Shown: piece by piece, positions 1-60,700 of the stretch
Numbering within the stretch: position 1 is the first letter of the stretch
How the letters are laid out: each line of letters starts with the position of its first letter
Source: Chrysogorgia sp. JL179-B06
Lineage: Eukaryota > Cnidaria > Anthozoa > Scleralcyonacea > Chrysogorgiidae
Reading direction: 5' to 3'
DNA: 64,000 bases
Assembly: GCA_035772405.1 (NCBI GenBank)
Contig: JAYKKM010000506.1
Location: 882,501-946,500, forward strand
Made by a program: the position numbers and the translations under genes
Notes under the pieces: generated by a model
Told to the model about the DNA's origin: nothing
Databases searched by the model: none
What the model saw: only the letters and a program-made list of their open reading frames with translations

Positions 1-60
1 GTTTTACTCTCATGAAGGGCTCCGCTCGAAACGTCAGTATTTCGTCACTAAATTCTTGGC
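1..60 (+). repeat. Penelope-associated terminal motif (degenerate)
   Basis: The segment contains ATGAAGGGCTCCGCTCGAAA followed by CGTCAG, a degenerate copy of the hairpin-plus-CGAAACGT(C/T)AG motif found again near 36.7, 39.7 and 45.5 kb. The downstream text (GGCAGTTTACCACCTTCTCA) recurs at 40318. Confidence 0.5.
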
Positions 61-90
61 AGTTTACCACCTTCTCAATTTGCTATATAT

Positions 91-293
<203 letters not shown>

Positions 294-335
294 TACATAT
301 TGGCATGCTACTCAATCTTTATTGCATCTTTTTAG

Positions 336-48795
<48,460 letters not shown>

Positions 48796-48859
48796 TAACT
48801 GATATTGTACATTGTTAGAAGAATTAGTCATTGATGGCTTTTGTTAATATATCTACACA

Positions 48860-48865
48860 AATAAA
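48860..48865 (+). terminator. poly(A) signal of TRPA1
   Basis: AATAAA lies 64 bases after the TRPA1 stop codon, at the spacing expected for a short 3' UTR. Confidence 0.65.
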
Positions 48866-48904
48866 TAGAATACGCTAAGTGAAATGACGCTAAGAGATTA
48901 TTAT

Positions 48905-49520
48905 AAAAGTATTTATTATATGCATGATTACTGCATTCCGATTGGTTGAGAGGAGTACAATTATAAAATCAAATTTGTTCATGCATAGACCTCTTTCATA
49001 ATAAAAAATATAAATATATATTAAATATATTTCAAAAACTCATTAATATTCGTTAACCAAATTGTCCAATCACATTTCCGTATTTAGTCACGCGCAAGGC
49101 TTTTATACCTGATAAAACCATGAATACTAATCAGCATGAAAATTATATAAAGTCTTTACGAACTTTATATAAAATTCCTGCTAATTTGCATTTCATACAT
49201 CAACCCAATTTACCTCTAATAGAAAATAAAAACCAGTACACTCCCTATAGTGATTACAATCAATTGTTTTTGAAGCTATTTAAAACACTCGAACTCGCGT
49301 TTTATCATATCTAAAATGCTCGCGCTGCGCGCTCGCATTTTAAATATGATAAAACGCTCCTTCTCGTGTTTTTAATACTACTAAATATTAAATATTATTT
49401 TATGTGAATATAAATTAGCCTTTACAACCTTGTTAGGAAGCAAAGATTATTTTGAATTGCCGACACACACATAAAGGAATATTTAAATTTGCCGACATTA
49501 TGAAAGAGATCTATATAATA
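48905..49520. mobile_element. Degenerate foldback related to 30.98 kb
   Basis: Blocks AAATTAGCCTTTACAACC, ATTATTTTGAATTGCCGAC and CATAAAGGAATATTTAA are shared with 30975-31191. Ends are eroded. Confidence 0.5.
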
Positions 49521-49654
49521 TACAACTAGTAATGATATGATATTGCTCGTGCAATTAAGGATTTACACTACTCGTGATATTTGAAAATTGTGGCAAATTG
49601 AGCTCGCTAACGGCGCGTCCAATTTTGGCACAATTTTCAAAATTGTACTTGCTA

Positions 49655-50275
49655 TCATACCTGGCTGGCAAAAATGCAAATTTCAATCTCGAAAAGTGCC
49701 CATGGATATTTCGGAAAAGATTGAAACTAAAGTTATGCACAGAATAACTTTCAGGGCATCAAATACTATTAATGGCTAAAGTGTTTCATCTGTTGCTATG
49801 ACAACAGTGACGATTCAAAATGGCCGAAATGAACATTTAATCTACTTTATTTCGCAAACGAGTCGGTGACCCCCGATATTTTTGCATTTAAAGATTTCTT
49901 TTAGTTTAATTAATGAATAGGCAAATTTTAAAAAATTCTGTAAATCCAATTTTTTAAAAAACTAAAAAAACATGATTTCTTTTGTGTAAAACAATTGGAT
50001 ATACAGAATTTTTTTAATCTGCCTATTCATTAATTAAACTAAAAGAAATGTTTAAATGCAAAAAAATCGGGGGTCACCAACTCGTTTGCGAAATAAATTG
50101 GATTAAATGTTCATTTTCGGCCATTTTGAATCGTCACTGTGGTCATAGCAACAGATGAAACACTTTAGCCATTAATAGTATTTGATGCCCTGAAAGTTAT
50201 TCTATGCATAGCTTTAGTTTCAATCTTTTCCGAAATTTGCATTTTTGCCACCTTTCAAGAAACAGTAGGGAGCCA
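49655..50275. mobile_element. Large foldback element
   Basis: Arms of about 300 bp (49665-49965 and 49990-50260) share CGGAAAAGATTGAAACTAAA, AATACTATTAATGGCTAAAG and TTTAGTTTAATTAATGAATA. The right end on the minus strand reads TTAAGGTGGCTCCC. Confidence 0.82.
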
Positions 50276-50984
50276 CCTTAAGTCATGTCATCAAGTCAAA
50301 ATGATAAGATAAGGATAACATGCATGTAAATATAGGTTTACAGTCCATCCGTGGATGAAAAAGCTAAAGGATTGAAAACAATAGATGAAGTCAAGTAAAA
50401 AGTTTAGCACGTACAGAGTTGTGTATTTAAATTTGGCTTAATTCTCTAATAAAGAACACTTCATAAATTCAGCAGTGAAATTTATTTTTACATTTCTTGA
50501 GGACATTTGTAGAAATGTTCTATTCGGTGTGGATTTTTCCATGCCGTGGGACCAAGTGTTTGTCAATAACAGAGTTATTGTGTTCACTGTTGAGAAATGT
50601 TGATGCCAGTCGGGCAATATCCGGCCAATTACATAATTTGTGTAACTGCATGAAATCACATTTAGGTAAACAATTAACGCATTGATTATTGATAATGGGC
50701 GGTTTCTTTTCTTGGCGCCAAGAATTTGATCTAGCTTCTTGCTGGTAAATATAGGTCTCAATAAGTTTTCTTCAAACAAATACCTATCTCGCCATTAGAA
50801 ACATGGTTTAGCTTTCTATCCAGTGAATTTCCGGCGATTTCTGAGAATAATTTTTGCAAAAATAAGATAAAACATTGATTAATAAAACATCAATAAAACA
50901 TTAGTTTGCTTGTACCGTTTCTACAACTTCCAGACAAAGTATGCATCATATATACTCTATTCATTTTACAAGTTCGTTAAAACA

Positions 50985-51178
50985 TTCGCGGCCGATGTTT
51001 ATGGGCGCTTTCTCGATATATGAACAAACCGAAATTCAAATAATCCCTAACCCTAATCCTAACCCAAATCCTAACCCTAAAACTGACTTGGGTTGATGTT
51101 ATAATAATTTTAAATGGGCAGTTACAACGGCTCGACGGCTCGCCATTGTAACTGCCCATAAACATCGGCCGCTCATAT
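50985..51178. repeat. Foldback with telomere-like interior
   Basis: GCGGCCGATGTTTATGGGC and GCCCATAAACATCGGCCGC enclose CCCTAACCCTAATCC and AATCCTAACCCTAA at 51046-51080. 50276-50984 shows nothing else recognisable. Confidence 0.75.
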
Positions 51179-51824
51179 ATGTTTTAACTACTACAAGGGG
51201 GCAATCTGTAGACGAGTACAAACATATTAATATAACTCAGAACTGAAACTGAACTCATTTTTGAACATTACTACAAAAACTCGTGCGGCAGTGCCTATAT
51301 GTTAAATTGATAATGGCACCCGTGTCATTCGTCTGTGTTTTAGCGGTCATGGCCTCATTTGTACTTGTAGTAGAGGACCTGGCTAAGACATGTATGCATA
51401 TAATTTAGGAGAGAATAACTCAACTGTTTTAGGCTAATATGACCCCAGGGAACAACTTGGGATGTGTGCCAAAATCTCTATCCGGGACGAAAGGCCCGAA
51501 AATGACCACGACCTTTTTCACCGGAAGTGATACTTCCGATCACCGGAAGTGACACTTCGGACGTAGCTGTATCTTCTAAACCGTTGGAGCTACAGATTTT
51601 CTGAGGTGCTCAAAATGTTCAGAATGGCCATGTTTATGGGGGTCATAGAAAAGTGTAAAAGTTCTAGTTTGATATTTTACGAGAAAATGGCTAAAAACCA
51701 TATGCAACTACCAACATACTGGAATTGATATATACAGTATTTATTAACTTAAACTTTCCGGACTTAGAGCAAAGTTGAAACTTTTGTGTCATCTACTATA
51801 GTTGAACTGACAATTGAGCAGTGT

Positions 51825-52760
51825 TCATTCAGTGATAGGGTTATTACAACAATCACCTCCCTTGCATTTGCAGTACTTGCAACACTTGATCCCAGCTGTC
51901 TTGTAGGGACACCCATTCTTGCGAACACACTTGCCACATTTACAGGGCTCTGGCAGGCCTACGGGTTTTGAGATCACAATCTCCGGGACTAATAAACTGA
52001 CCCTTCTTACAAAACCATAAGACTGGGCATTCGTAAACAAGGTGGCGTCTCTAAATGGGGCTTGAACCCACAGCTGCTGTTGGTAATAGACTGATCTATG
52101 GATATGTTTCCTTGCATTAGTTGAGGTGCAAGCAGTTCTCTCAAAGTCCATCTTGAGGGAATTGCTATCAAATGCAGCGATACGCAGGTCGTCAAATGTC
52201 TCCAGGTCTGTTGATGGTTTGAGACACTTGACTAAGAATGTCTCCGCCATCTGTATTGTGCTTTCTGTTAGCTTACGAGCACGTCTCCTAGTGCTATGCA
52301 GATATCGTGGAGTGGTAATATTGATCTTTTCACTCCTGAGTTGCGGACGAGCCAGAGGTCTTGGAGGCCAAGATCTCTCCAATTGACTGTGATGTGGTAT
52401 AACAGGCACACAAAGACATCTGTGTCACCTGATGACAGCATCAGGGATGTAGGTCCTGTCCGGTGACTTAGAATGTCCTGCACATCATCCTGTCATCAGC
52501 TTCCTCTTGTGTGCAGTTGAGACGAGGGAATGGAGAAGCACACTCAGCTGACACCGGCCATGCCTGTGGTGATATACCAAGGTATAGAGGTTTGCTGCCT
52601 TGGTAATTGGTGTTGAGCCACTCAACATAGAATGCCTGGAAAGCAATTTTGCTGATGGAAGACGACCAAAAGTTCTCTAAGGACACATCAAGGACAACCA
52701 TTTGTCTTGACTTTCCTCTTCTCCCCTTCTCTTCATTCTTGATTCTGTTCTCTCTGTAAG
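51825..52760 (-). pseudogene. Left-arm copy of the transposon ORF, 3' half
   Basis: Minus strand, read in order: LNCTQEEADDRMM, SSGDTDVFVCLLYHITVNWR, DLGLQDLWLVRNSGVKRS, then TIQMAETFLVKCLKPSTDL and the Cys-rich tail ending CKGGDCCNNPITE. The frames change several times, so it is not translatable as one protein. Confidence 0.75.
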
Positions 52761-53149
52761 TGTCGAAAACGACGTGGATCTCATTACAGTTGTGACCAGG
52801 GAGGTTTCTGGCCCTTTTTATCCATTAGTGGGCACACTTCAGCAGCTCAGTCCCAAGTTGTGATTTGGCACTTTTTGACCATCTTTGTCAACGAAGAAGA
52901 ACGCAGAGTTGGTGATCTCATGCTGGACTCCTCAACAGTGAACTTCCAGTGACGCCCATACTCAATAAACATGAGAGCTTTGATTGTCTCATCTTTGATG
53001 TCTGCCGCTCATGGAAGACAAATTCAAGGTAATCTTAGAGGACGTAAACTTGATTTTGTTAATAGTTGAGATCGACCTATTTCTGAGTCGATCATCGATA
53101 AATTTAGCACAAGCAGCGTTACCCTCCTTGATACAGCACAACAAAGTTT

Positions 53150-54803
53150 TTTGGGGGAGAACAAAATACTGTCGATGGACACCATTATTCCTGCACGACT
53201 GCTATCAACTGACGGAGAAGTTCCCACGCCTCTACGACTCCTACATGAACGGTGGATTTGATGAACACCATCAAGAAAGGTAGTGGAGTGTCATTTGACC
53301 AGGCCCTAGAGCAGTGCTACGGTACCGGCCTGCCAAAGTGAGTGGATGGATAATTGGGATCACCAGGAAGGAAGTAGCTCTGTGGGGAATCCTCAAGCAT
53401 AAAAAAGATCAGTACGTTGACCTCCTGAAGATGAAGGATGATATCGAAGGAGAACTCTCACTTCACCACGACTTCAACCCGAGTACTTCCACTAAGATAG
53501 TTGGGATTGTACCTTCACGAGATACTCCTCTATGTCTTGCATGCAGTCCTCTACAAGACCAGGTAGCGCTGAACAATGTTCTCACTGGAGAAATTGTGAC
53601 CAAAGTAAACCTAGACAAGTTGTTGTGCTGTATCAAGGAGGATAGCGCTATTTATCAATCAAGTTTACGTCCTAAATCTATACCTTGAATTTGTCTTCCA
53701 AAGTGGCAGATATCAAAGATGAGACAATCAAAGCTCTCATGTTTATTGAGTATGTGCTTCCCGGGGGTTCACCGTTGAGGAGCTACTCCAGCATGAGATC
53801 ACCAACTCTGCGTTATTCTTGGTTGACAAAGATGGTTACTTGAGGGAAAATGCCAAATCACAACTTGGGACTGAGCTGCTGAAGTTGTGCCCACTAATAG
53901 ATAAAAAAGGGCCCGAAACCTCCCCACAAACCCACGCCATCGTGGACGGTGTCAGCTGAGTGTGCTTCTCCATTCCCTCGCCTCAACTGCACACAAGAGG
54001 AAGCTGATGACAGGATGATGTTCCATGTGCATGACATTCTAAGTCACCAGACAGGACCTACATCCCTGACGCTGTCATCAGGTGACACAGATGTCTTGCC
54101 TGTTGTACTACATCACAGTTAATTGGAGAGATCTTGGCCTCCAATAGCTCTGGCTCGTCCGCAACTCAGGAGTGAAAACTGAACGGATCAATATTATTAC
54201 TCCACGATATCTGCATATAGCACTAGGGGACGGGCTCGTAAAGTGTCTCCCAGCACTCCATGACAACCAGCAAGATATCAACTAAACTTGCCCTGAACGC
54301 TGTCTGCAAACCAGGTAATTCCTCTCTGATCCTGAATTTAGACTGTCCACAGCTAACAGACAGCACAATACAGATGGCGGAGACATTCTTGGTCAAGTGT
54401 CTCAAACCATCAACAGACCTGGAGACATTTGACGACCTGCGTATCGCTGCATTTGATAGAAATGCCCTCAAGATGGACTTTGAGAGAACTGCTTGCACCT
54501 CAACTAATGCAATATCCATATCCATAATTAATATCCATAGAGGCTATTACCAACAGCAGCTGTGGGTCCAAGCCCCATTTAGCCACCTTGATTATGAATG
54601 GCCAGTCTTATGGTTTTGTAAGAAGGGGCAGTTTATTAGTCCCGGAGATTGTGATCTCAAAACCCGAAGGCCTGCCAGAGCCCTGTAAATGTGGCAAGTG
54701 TGTTCGCAAGAATGGGTGTCCCTACAAGACCGCTCGGATCAAGTGTTGCAAGTACTGCAAATGCAAGGGAGATGATTGTTGTAATAACTATATCACTGAA
54801 TGA
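53150..54803 (+). pseudogene. Central and right-arm copy of the transposon ORF
   Basis: Plus strand: LTEKFPRLYDSYMNGGFDEH, a stop, RYRPAKVSGWIIGITRKEVA, LKMKDDIEGELSLHHDFN, then past 53690 the EEADDRMMFHVHDILSHQ segment, DTDVLPVVLHHS, LKCLPALHD-type segment and the tail CKYCKCKGDDCCNN. Stops and frameshifts show decay. The tail differs from the left-arm copy by only a few residues. Confidence 0.75.
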
Positions 54804-54879
54804 ACATTGCTCAATTGTCAGTTCAATTGTAGTAGATGACACAAAAGTTCCAACTTTGCTCTAAGTCCGGAAAGTTTAA

Positions 54880-55126
54880 AGTGCCCATAACGTCTGTGGG
54901 GTATTTAACATATTTGTAATCTATGCATTCTCCTGAGATAAATTGCAATATATCTTGTCTCTTCATGGACTTTTTTGCTGTTACAGGTAATGGAAGTGAT
55001 GTCATAGCGGGCATCCTTTCTATAGGTTTTCATTATTTCATCTGTAAAGAGGTTTTCATTACAATTTATCTCAGGAGAATCCATAAATTACAAATATGTT
55101 AAATCCCCACAGACGTTATAGGCACT
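54880..55126. mobile_element. TTAA-type foldback inserted in the right arm
   Basis: TTAA at 54876-54879 and 55127-55130 flank AGTGCCCATAACGTCTGTGG and its complement. The matching position of the left arm (51749-51752) has a single TTAA and no insert, so target-site duplication is shown directly. Confidence 0.95.
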
Positions 55127-55575
55127 TTAAGTTAATAAATATATAGCAATTCCAGTATGTTGGTAGTTGTATATGGTTTTTAGCCATTTTCTCGTAAAAT
55201 ATCAAACTAGAACTTTTACACTTTTCTATGACCCCGCTAAACATGGCCATTCTGAACATTTTGAGCACCTCAGAAAATCTGTAGCTCCAACGGTTTAGAA
55301 GATACAGCTATGTCGGAAGTGTCACTTCCGGTGATCGGAAGTATCACTTCCGGTGAAAAAGGTCGTGGTCATTTTCGGGCCTTTCGTCCCGGATAGAGAT
55401 TTTGGCACACATCCCAAGTTGTTCCGTGGGGTCATATTAGCTTAAAACAGTCGAGTTATTCTCTCCTAAATTATATGCATACATGTCTTAGCCATGTCCT
55501 AGACTATTGCACTGATGTCTTGTGTTCCTTATTTCGTCCTGACGGTAAAAAGCTTTCAAACAATTGTGGTGGGGT

Positions 55576-55665
55576 CAACCTCGTACCCAGGGTCTTACCT
55601 ACGCTAACCCCCCCCCCCCAGGGGCGGGGTAGTGTAGGTAAGACCCTGGGTACGAGGTTGCGGTG
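55576..55665. mobile_element. Short palindromic MITE, CCTCGTACCCAGG core
   Basis: AACCTCGTACCCAGGGTCTT and AAGACCCTGGGTACGAGGTT are inverted around a poly(C) run. Related to 46449-46556. Confidence 0.85.
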
Positions 55666-55801
55666 GGGTTGGTTTGGCCGCCGCGTGCTCATTGGATTAT
55701 GGCACTATGGCAACATTCGGTCTCCCAGGACCGATATCTGAACAAGTTCACGGTCAGCCATTATCACTGAAATATCTTGAATATCTATTCACGTTAGAGT
55801 G

Positions 55802-56432
55802 AGTGTCAGGGTAGTGCTTTGCGTGCTTGTGTTTTTGTTTTCATCACGAATTGATTGCAGTGCATCGCATCGTTAGAACTATAATTTGCATGTGAACTCT
55901 AGATTTATTTGGAAATATTGAAAATGGAGTCCGATCCTGACTTCGGGGCGTTATGAAGTTAATGTTCAAGACGATTTGAACAGTTGCCGCGCAACGCCGT
56001 TTCTGACGAACAAGCTGGCCCGGATGACTTTAGTTCCTGAATCTTTGCAAATTCAAATGAACAAAACATCAGAAGAAACAAAATATATTTCTTTACTAGT
56101 CACTCATCAAACACTTCCATTCGCAAACTTATTCGCGCTGTTTCAGCAGCACAACCCGGCCTTCCACACTTCGGAGGCGAAGCGCTCATAGCAGCTTCTA
56201 TGTATTACTATATAGTAAACGATCAATTTTACGAAAAATATCACAATAATTGATCACTCAGGTATATTTACTTCTTAGAAAACTTGAAAATGGATAATTT
56301 ATAAGAAGGACTGATCAAATATCGACGGATCAAATAAACGATCAAATATCGATTCGTTTGTGAACTGAAATAGGCGTCCCATAAAATGGCCGCCAAGAAG
56401 AAAACAAGCGCGCAAAGCACTACCCTGACACT
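55802..56432. mobile_element. TIR element, unclassified
   Basis: AGTGTCAGGGTAGTGCTTTG and CAAAGCACTACCCTGACACT form ~29-bp ends. The interior has short inverted pieces and no recognised gene. 56440-56500 repeats the GGGGGTTAGGGTT text of 33.5 kb. Confidence 0.7.
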
Positions 56433-57004
56433 AGACACCTAAGACGGGGGGTTAGGGTTAAAATCTCATTAGGCGGGGGTTAGGATCTAAGTTGTTTAAG
56501 TGCCGATTTGAGGGCAAACGTCTTGGTTCCAGGCCTTTTTCTGCATTCGAGTACCTCCGCGGTCCAAAACAAGGAATCGTAAATTCTACAATTTTTGCGT
56601 TTCTTTTTCACTATTTCTTTATTTGCCGATTAAGCCTGTTGTTCTATGATTACGAAAAGTTAACCACCAATTGCGAACATATAGATCATAAATAAAACTG
56701 GGGTAAAAAGGGTAACCAATTGAACGCCGCCATCTTGGATAAATTGGAGGGCAATTTTATATTTATATTTCATATTATTTAAAGCAATCATTTTGATCTT
56801 TTACTCAGCAGAAAATGGTCCAAGTAACAATATAATGTAAGTTTCCAAAGTAAGCATAAATTCGCTCTCTATCAATCGAATTAATCATTAACTGTAAATT
56901 AATGACGTTACGTTTGGGGGTAGGCGGAGATGGGGCCTGCCACGCAGGCTACGACAGAGGTGAAAAATCCGTTAATCTTAAAATTTCTGAGAATTCCGAT
57001 CTGT

Positions 57005-57247
57005 TCCGATAGGTTCCCGAAAGAGAAATAAAGTGAAGGCATTGGTTGGCGCATGCTCATTAACTACATTGCAAATGGCGTTTAGAGACCCCCTGCGAAG
57101 GAAGATGACGGACTCGGTCATGAAAAGCATCTTTTCTCTCTCTCACGGTTCCGCCATATTCTGCAAGTCAGTTGTGGTGGGGTGCTATGACGGACCTGAA
57201 AGGCCATTTAAGGAAGACCAAGTAAAGAAATGCCCTGAATGGTTCAG
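57005..57247 (+). promoter_or_regulatory. Candidate 5'-UTR exon / promoter region of INO80
   Basis: The first coding exon starts after a splice acceptor, so a non-coding exon must lie upstream. A segment less AT-rich than its surroundings ends in the good donor CAG|gtaggt at 57248. Its open frame is not recognised and probably does not code. A transcript would be needed to confirm it. Confidence 0.35.
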
Positions 57248-57635
57248 GTAGGTCCCTTGTATTCACCTTCGCCTTTTCGTACTCTATCAGGAACACTTCC
57301 CAAAAGCTTTCCGTCGATAGATTTTAAAGAAAATATTCAGTTGGACTTCGAGTGCTTATATTATTCAAGTGGCAGACTGGTCTATCAAGTGTCTGCCCCC
57401 GAACTGTCATCCTTCTGTGAGAGGTGATCGAAGATGACCACAGTCTGTGTGTTGTATAATAATCAGTAGTTGCTTTCTGAAAGTGACTTCTCTATCACTA
57501 TATTTCTCACTCACGAGGGATTTCGTAAAGATTTCGCTTAACAAGCGACGCTATTCAAACACATGGCATTCACATCGCTCAGCTGACGATAGCTTCCGTT
57601 GGCATTGCTGATATAAACGGTTTTTTCTTTTGTAG

Positions 57636-57784
57636 TTCCGAGCTTAAATGGAGATACCATCCTTTCCCAAGGAGTTTACAGCGGCTTCACCGCTTCATAT
57701 CCAACGACTGAATAAAGCTTTACAGTTAGATGTCTTGCTTAGACAAGCTGAGAAGGTATTCGTGGGGAATGTACCTCCATTAAG
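57636..57784 (+). CDS. INO80: INO80 first coding exon
   Basis: The acceptor is ttttgtag at 57635, so a 5'-UTR exon lies upstream. The coding start is ATG 57648 (MEIPSFPKEF). The donor is gtactg at 57785, phase 2, which splices PPL to SETDESD. The earlier GT at 57756 would give phase 0 and fail to join. Confidence 0.8.
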
Positions 57785-60700
57785 GTACTGTAGAGCTGTG
57801 TGGCTGCAGAGGTTTTGCTCTTTCTTTGCAGTACAACTCATTTTACAGGGGGGTTGTGAGTCTAAGATATGGAATATTTGTTACTTCTGTTGATGATTAT
57901 TTCTCTATATAATATATATACCTTTAAATACTGTTTTGGAAAATGGATTTACCATCGTGAATGGCAATTAACGTTGGATAGTAATTCTTACAAAAATTGT
58001 TTGAAACTTAGCAACTATAAAGTTTGCAAAAATTAAAGGTGCCGTCCAGTCCGTTCTGCGCATGTCCATGTTTTTGTTTACATCGTTTGTTTACATTGCA
58101 TTATATAAACATTGAACATGAAGTATTGCGGATTTGTTTTCCACGCTTGAGCTTTTCCACCTAAAAAGCGTGTTATAAGAAGCTGTTCTGTTCCTAAATG
58201 TGGATAATATGTCAAACTACCACTCGCGCGTTCGCCACCTTTGATGAATACTCGCTTTCGAACTGTCGCAAATCTATTCCATTGAAGTTTGTAATTGTTG
58301 ACATATGGGGTCCCGCACGTTTGAAATATCACACATGCGCAGAACAGAGTTTAAACTTAGCAAACTAAGTTTTGAACAGTTCTTTTAAGAACTGTCGAAC
58401 ATTGCCATTTACCATTGGTAAACATATTTTCAAAAGCAATATTATATATCTTGTACTTGTGCCATATTTATATTGTTGATTATAAAATAATGTTTTCTGT
58501 GCGCACGCTGTGATTGGTCAGTTTGCCATTCACGATCATGCTGCAGAGCTACTGGAATAACGTCAGTAACTAATTAGATTGAGAATTTGCATTAAATCAA
58601 AAACATTATATTATATTGTAATTACTGTATTTCGCAGTGTATAAGTCAACTTTGTATATAAATCGACTCCTTATTTTTTACCTAAAAAATTGTGGTTTTT
58701 ACAATACCTTTAAGTCCTACCACGATCCACACATTTTGTCTTTGGTCGCTTTTTTATTTTGTCAGATTGTTTCCACTGCAGTGTTGAACAAGCTTCTTGT
58801 TAACTAACTTGAGGCCATCAGCAGAGTTGTTTGACTTTTTGCAAAATAAACAACATTTAATTTTAATTGTGCTTTGTAATTTCATCGGTTTGGTGGCATA
58901 TTAAAGCAGAGGCGTAGGAACGGATTTAAAGTTGGGGGGGGACTGCATTTTAGGGGGGTCCGGGGTCTTCCCCCTGAAAATGTTGAAATCTAGAAGCTCG
59001 GAAAGACAATTTGCAGCAATTTGAGCAAACTTTTTCATCTAATTCTACAACAAGCATAGTTCAAATGAATCCAAGCTTACCAGCTACCTCTTACCATGTG
59101 ATGCCATTTTTTTCACCTAGTACTGACAGAAGGGTCTGGGAACCAATTTAACACTTGCGTGGCAAGGGTTTAGGAGTTGGCTAACACTTCAGGCATTTCA
59201 GGCTACACCCGTTTGTAAAATCTGATGAAGCCCGTATATAGGATTACCTTAAGTAACTTCTCTCCTTGCTTTTATAGTCGTACTAATACAATTGGAAAAA
59301 AACATTAAATTTAGCAATGCTTGTCCTGATTTTTTGGGGGTTTAGCCCGCATTTAAAATGTGGGGGGGCTGAAGCCCCTGCAGACCCCCGGTTCCTACAC
59401 CTATGTATCAAAGATTGTTTACACCAGTAGCACAAGGTAACTTTAGAATAAAATATCTCACTCAAATGCATCAATGACCTGTTGATTCATTAGCGATAAG
59501 CTGATTGGCCCATTTCTCTCATGCATACTGTACATGTAGAGAAGACTGGGTACTAGTATATCAGGTCTATGATTTTGTGTTATGACCCTTTGTATACCAG
59601 TAAGTCAAAGTCTGTTTTTTTATGTCAATTTTGGGTCGTAGAACATTTCTTATACACTGCGAAATATGGTATTCCGGATCTCTATAATGTGATTGAAACC
59701 CTTGTAAAGTAATAAAAATACTCAAGAAGTTGGGAAAGCACTTGTCTCGGCAGCTTGTGCTTCTCTCTATAATTCTCTTGTGTTTTTATTACGTTAGTTA
59801 CTCGGGTTTTGATCAAGTTATCGAGTCTTGGGTAAATATATTCTATTATTTAATTATAAAAATAGTTTGAGTCTTACACATGCTGTGATTGGTTAGTTAA
59901 TGTGTTTGCATCGGCCCAGAGACCATTGACATTTTTACAATATTTATAATAATATTTTGTCACATGAGACTACATGAGATAGACACTGCAATTTTGTAAT
60001 TTCAGCAATTAGCAATTTTCTAATAGCTAATTGCTGCAATTTTACACCCAAGATATCCTTCCCCCCGAGCTCAGTCTTGTGTGAACAGGCTGATTGTTGG
60101 AGTCTTAATTTCATTCATCACGATGATGATTAGAAGAAATCTAATTCTTGTGGTCAAACGGCAAATTCTGCCAGTCATTCATTTTGCTGTTCAGTTTGTT
60201 TCTTCAATGTCTATAACACTGGGACGTTCGACAAGATATAAACTAGAGACCATGGTGCTAGTCGCTGATTTCATTACACTTGGTTAGCAGTCCGTACTGT
60301 AGAATTTCACAGGTTAAACAAAAAACCGAGTGTAAAAATATTTGACCATGAGTCACAACAGATCATTGAAAACAAAAATTTGACGGTCAAAGGAAAAAAA
60401 TATTGACCATTGACAGGCTGCTATTTGCAGCACTGACTGTATAATGAAATTGTGTAATATGTATTTAATAGTGAAACTGATGAAAGTGATATTGGCAACT
60501 TGGATAAAGAGTATGACCTTTGTGAGAGAAAAATAAATGAAGTGACACAGATAGAATATGGTGGCCATGCAAAAGGTATTTTAGAGATATTTTGCTCATG
60601 AGCCCATGACCTGTTATCATTTTGTTAACAAGTCCTGTAGTTTATTGAATATATAGTAATCATGTTTTTTTCTATTTTCAAATAATCTTTATCCAGATAA

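Larger units (their letters stand above)
51372..55503. mobile_element. 4.1-kb element with ~1.7-kb inverted arms and a multi-copy transposon-type ORF
   Basis: Left arm 51372-53056 and right arm 53652-55503 are reverse complements, starting AGGACCTGGCTAAGACATG. Only about 600 bp in the middle are unique. The plus strand through the middle and right arm encodes one decayed protein: FPRLYDSYMNGGFDEHH, RPAKVSGWIIGITRKEVALW, LNCTQEEADDRMM, SSGDTDV, then MAETFLVKCLKPSTDLETF and a cysteine-rich tail CKCGKCVRKNGCPYKT. The left arm repeats its 3' half on the minus strand. The EEAD/DTDV/TGCD plus Cys-rich layout belongs to a family very common in cnidarian and other invertebrate genomes, for which I know no confirmed biochemical function. 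Confidence 0.85.

Noticed and set aside
51046..51080. Chromosome end
   Set aside because: The CCCTAA units are few, degenerate and enclosed by unique sequence and an inverted repeat on both sides.
57033..57251. 72-residue frame upstream of INO80 as a separate gene
   Set aside because: No recognised similarity. It overlaps the likely 5'-UTR exon, and its frame is broken by the donor site.
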